Shown piece by piece: positions 6,287 to 7,048 of a stretch of DNA of 7,048 nucleotides (within the stretch, counting starts at the first letter, position 1; every line of letters starts with the position of its first letter). The notes under the pieces are model-generated. The model was given only the letters and a program-made list of their open reading frames with translations, was not told where the DNA came from and made no database searches. Source of the stretch: an uncultured Marmoricola sp. (GTDB taxonomy: Bacteria > Actinomycetota > Actinomycetes > Propionibacteriales > Nocardioidaceae); contig CALMMO010000435.1 of NCBI GenBank assembly GCA_937868455.1, positions 1 through 7,048 on the forward strand, in the 5' to 3' direction. A program made the translations under genes and the position numbers.

Positions 6287-7048
6287 ATGACCACCCAGCC
6301 AACTGCCCGCGACGCCCTTCGCCTGGTGCAGGGGCATGAGGCGTGGGCGGTGATTCGCCGCAAGGCATCCCCCACGGTTGGCTTAGTCGGCGGATCGCCA
6401 AGTGTGGTGGCTTCGCTGCTCGACATCCCACTTGAGTCCGGCGCACCCGCAGAGGGTCGCAGCGCGGATCGACTGGTCGCAGTGCCATTTCGCCAAGTTG
6501 CTGAGCGTGGCTTTCAGGCGCATGACGACGGTGCCCCTTTGACGGTCGTCGACATCGAGGCCGAATACGAAGTCACTGTGGACGACTTGCTGTCGGTGCT
6601 GCCAGACCTGCCCGTGGAGTTCGATGACAGGGGCGGATTCGAGACCACCGATGAGGAGTACGCCGACGTCGTACGACGCGTCATCGAAGATGAAATCGGC
6701 AACGGCGAAGGCGCCAACATGGTCATCGGGCGCCATTACCGCGCTCAGTTGCGTGACTGGAATGCCGATCGAGCCTTGACCGTTTTGCGTCGTCTGCTGG
6801 AGAACGAACGCGGGGCCTATTGGACGTTCTGCTTCTACACCGGCGAGCGCTACTTGATCGGGGCCTCTCCGGAGCGTCACGTGAGCGTGATGGGTGGCGA
6901 CGTACGCATGAATCCCATCAGCGGCACGTTCCGGTTGCGCGGACTCGACCCAGCCGAGCGGAAACAGCGCCTCTTGGACTTCTTGGCCGATGAAAAAGAG
7001 ATCTACGAACTCTTCATGGTCGTCGATGAAGAACTCAAGATGATGTGC
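6287..7048 (+). CDS. Anthranilate synthase family protein, PhzE-like, N-terminal part (runs off window)
   Basis: The frame is open from ATG 6287 to the last base, giving 254 residues with no stop, so the 3' part lies outside. The protein begins MTTQPTARDALRL and belongs to the chorismate-utilising (menaquinone-siderophore-tryptophan) enzyme superfamily. Visible marks are 'YWTFCFYTGERYLIGASPERHV', then MNPISGTFR (Asn209-Arg216), then 'EIYELFMVVDEELKMM' at the edge. The last block replaces the 'MLVDLARNDLGRV' of classical TrpE and is, from memory, typical of PhzE and the related actinobacterial proteins annotated as anthranilate synthase family or phenazine-specific. These are usually about 620-640 residues with a glutamine amidotransferase domain fused at the C-terminus, so that domain is predicted just beyond the window. 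The product could be anthranilate or 2-amino-2-deoxyisochorismate; this cannot be decided here. Residue 212 is Ser, not the Lys of PabB, so it does not duplicate the adjacent pabB. Related families that could be confused with it are TrpE and isochorismate synthases. Confidence 0.85.
   Translation, partial: MTTQPTARDALRLVQGHEAWAVIRRKASPTVGLVGGSPSVVASLLDIPLESGAPAEGRSADRLVAVPFRQVAERGFQAHDDGAPLTVVDIEAEYEVTVDDLLSVLPDLPVEFDDRGGFETTDEEYADVVRRVIEDEIGNGEGANMVIGRHYRAQLRDWNADRALTVLRRLLENERGAYWTFCFYTGERYLIGASPERHVSVMGGDVRMNPISGTFRLRGLDPAERKQRLLDFLADEKEIYELFMVVDEELKMMC

Noticed and set aside
6216..6488. Upstream extension of the pabA frame by 91 codons
   Set aside because: Glutamine amidotransferase homology begins at the ATG at 6215. 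The extension looks low in family similarity, lies antisense to the first 200 bases of the divergent gene and would leave that gene no promoter.
6383..6880. Long minus-strand open frame of 165 codons
   Set aside because: It lies entirely antisense to the PhzE-like gene, whose + frame carries recognisable family motifs; the minus frame shows none.
6287..7048. Classical TrpE or a second PabB
   Set aside because: The NPISGT motif comes early (residue 209), the residue matching the PabB lysine is Ser, and the DEELKMM block replaces the usual VDLARND motif; a PhzE-like family member fits better.

Overview
The window looks like ordinary chromosome from an actinobacterium (Actinomycetota). The evidence is GC-rich sequence (roughly 60-65% by eye), tightly packed and often overlapping genes, a GTG start, start codons with little Shine-Dalgarno, and a gene order (OmpR-type regulator, histidine kinase, membrane-anchored HtrA protease) that matches the mycobacterial mprA-mprB-pepD locus. 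No genus can be named from what is visible. I see no mobile element, tRNA, rRNA, CRISPR array or long repeat.

Left part, + strand. A fructosamine-kinase-family gene (42-902) is followed 66 bases later by a two-component system: a response regulator (969-1679) and a HAMP-type sensor histidine kinase (1679-3067) that share one base. After an 81-base gap with several small repeats and two competing inverted repeats comes a PDZ-containing, membrane-anchored trypsin-like protease of the HtrA family (3149-4423). By analogy with MprAB-PepD, these three genes probably sense and answer cell-envelope or protein-folding stress. The sugar kinase, which may repair glycated protein, may simply be a neighbour.

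Right part, chorismate enzymes. On the - strand, pabA (start 6215, stop 5646) and pabB (start 5649, stop 4420) overlap by four bases and encode the two subunits of aminodeoxychorismate synthase, the entry to p-aminobenzoate and folate. The pabB stop overlaps the htrA stop tail to tail, leaving no room for a terminator between them. Divergently from pabA, across only 71 bases, a second chorismate-utilising enzyme begins at 6287 and runs off the window edge. Its motifs (NPISGT, DEELKMM) fit the PhzE-like 'anthranilate synthase family' rather than classical TrpE or PabB. The shared 71-base gap holds a perfect 10-bp palindrome and a candidate leaderless promoter.

I found no clearly undescribed system. 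The most checkable points are the alternative hairpins upstream of htrA, the divergent pairing of a folate-branch and a PhzE-like enzyme, and the shared control region between them.
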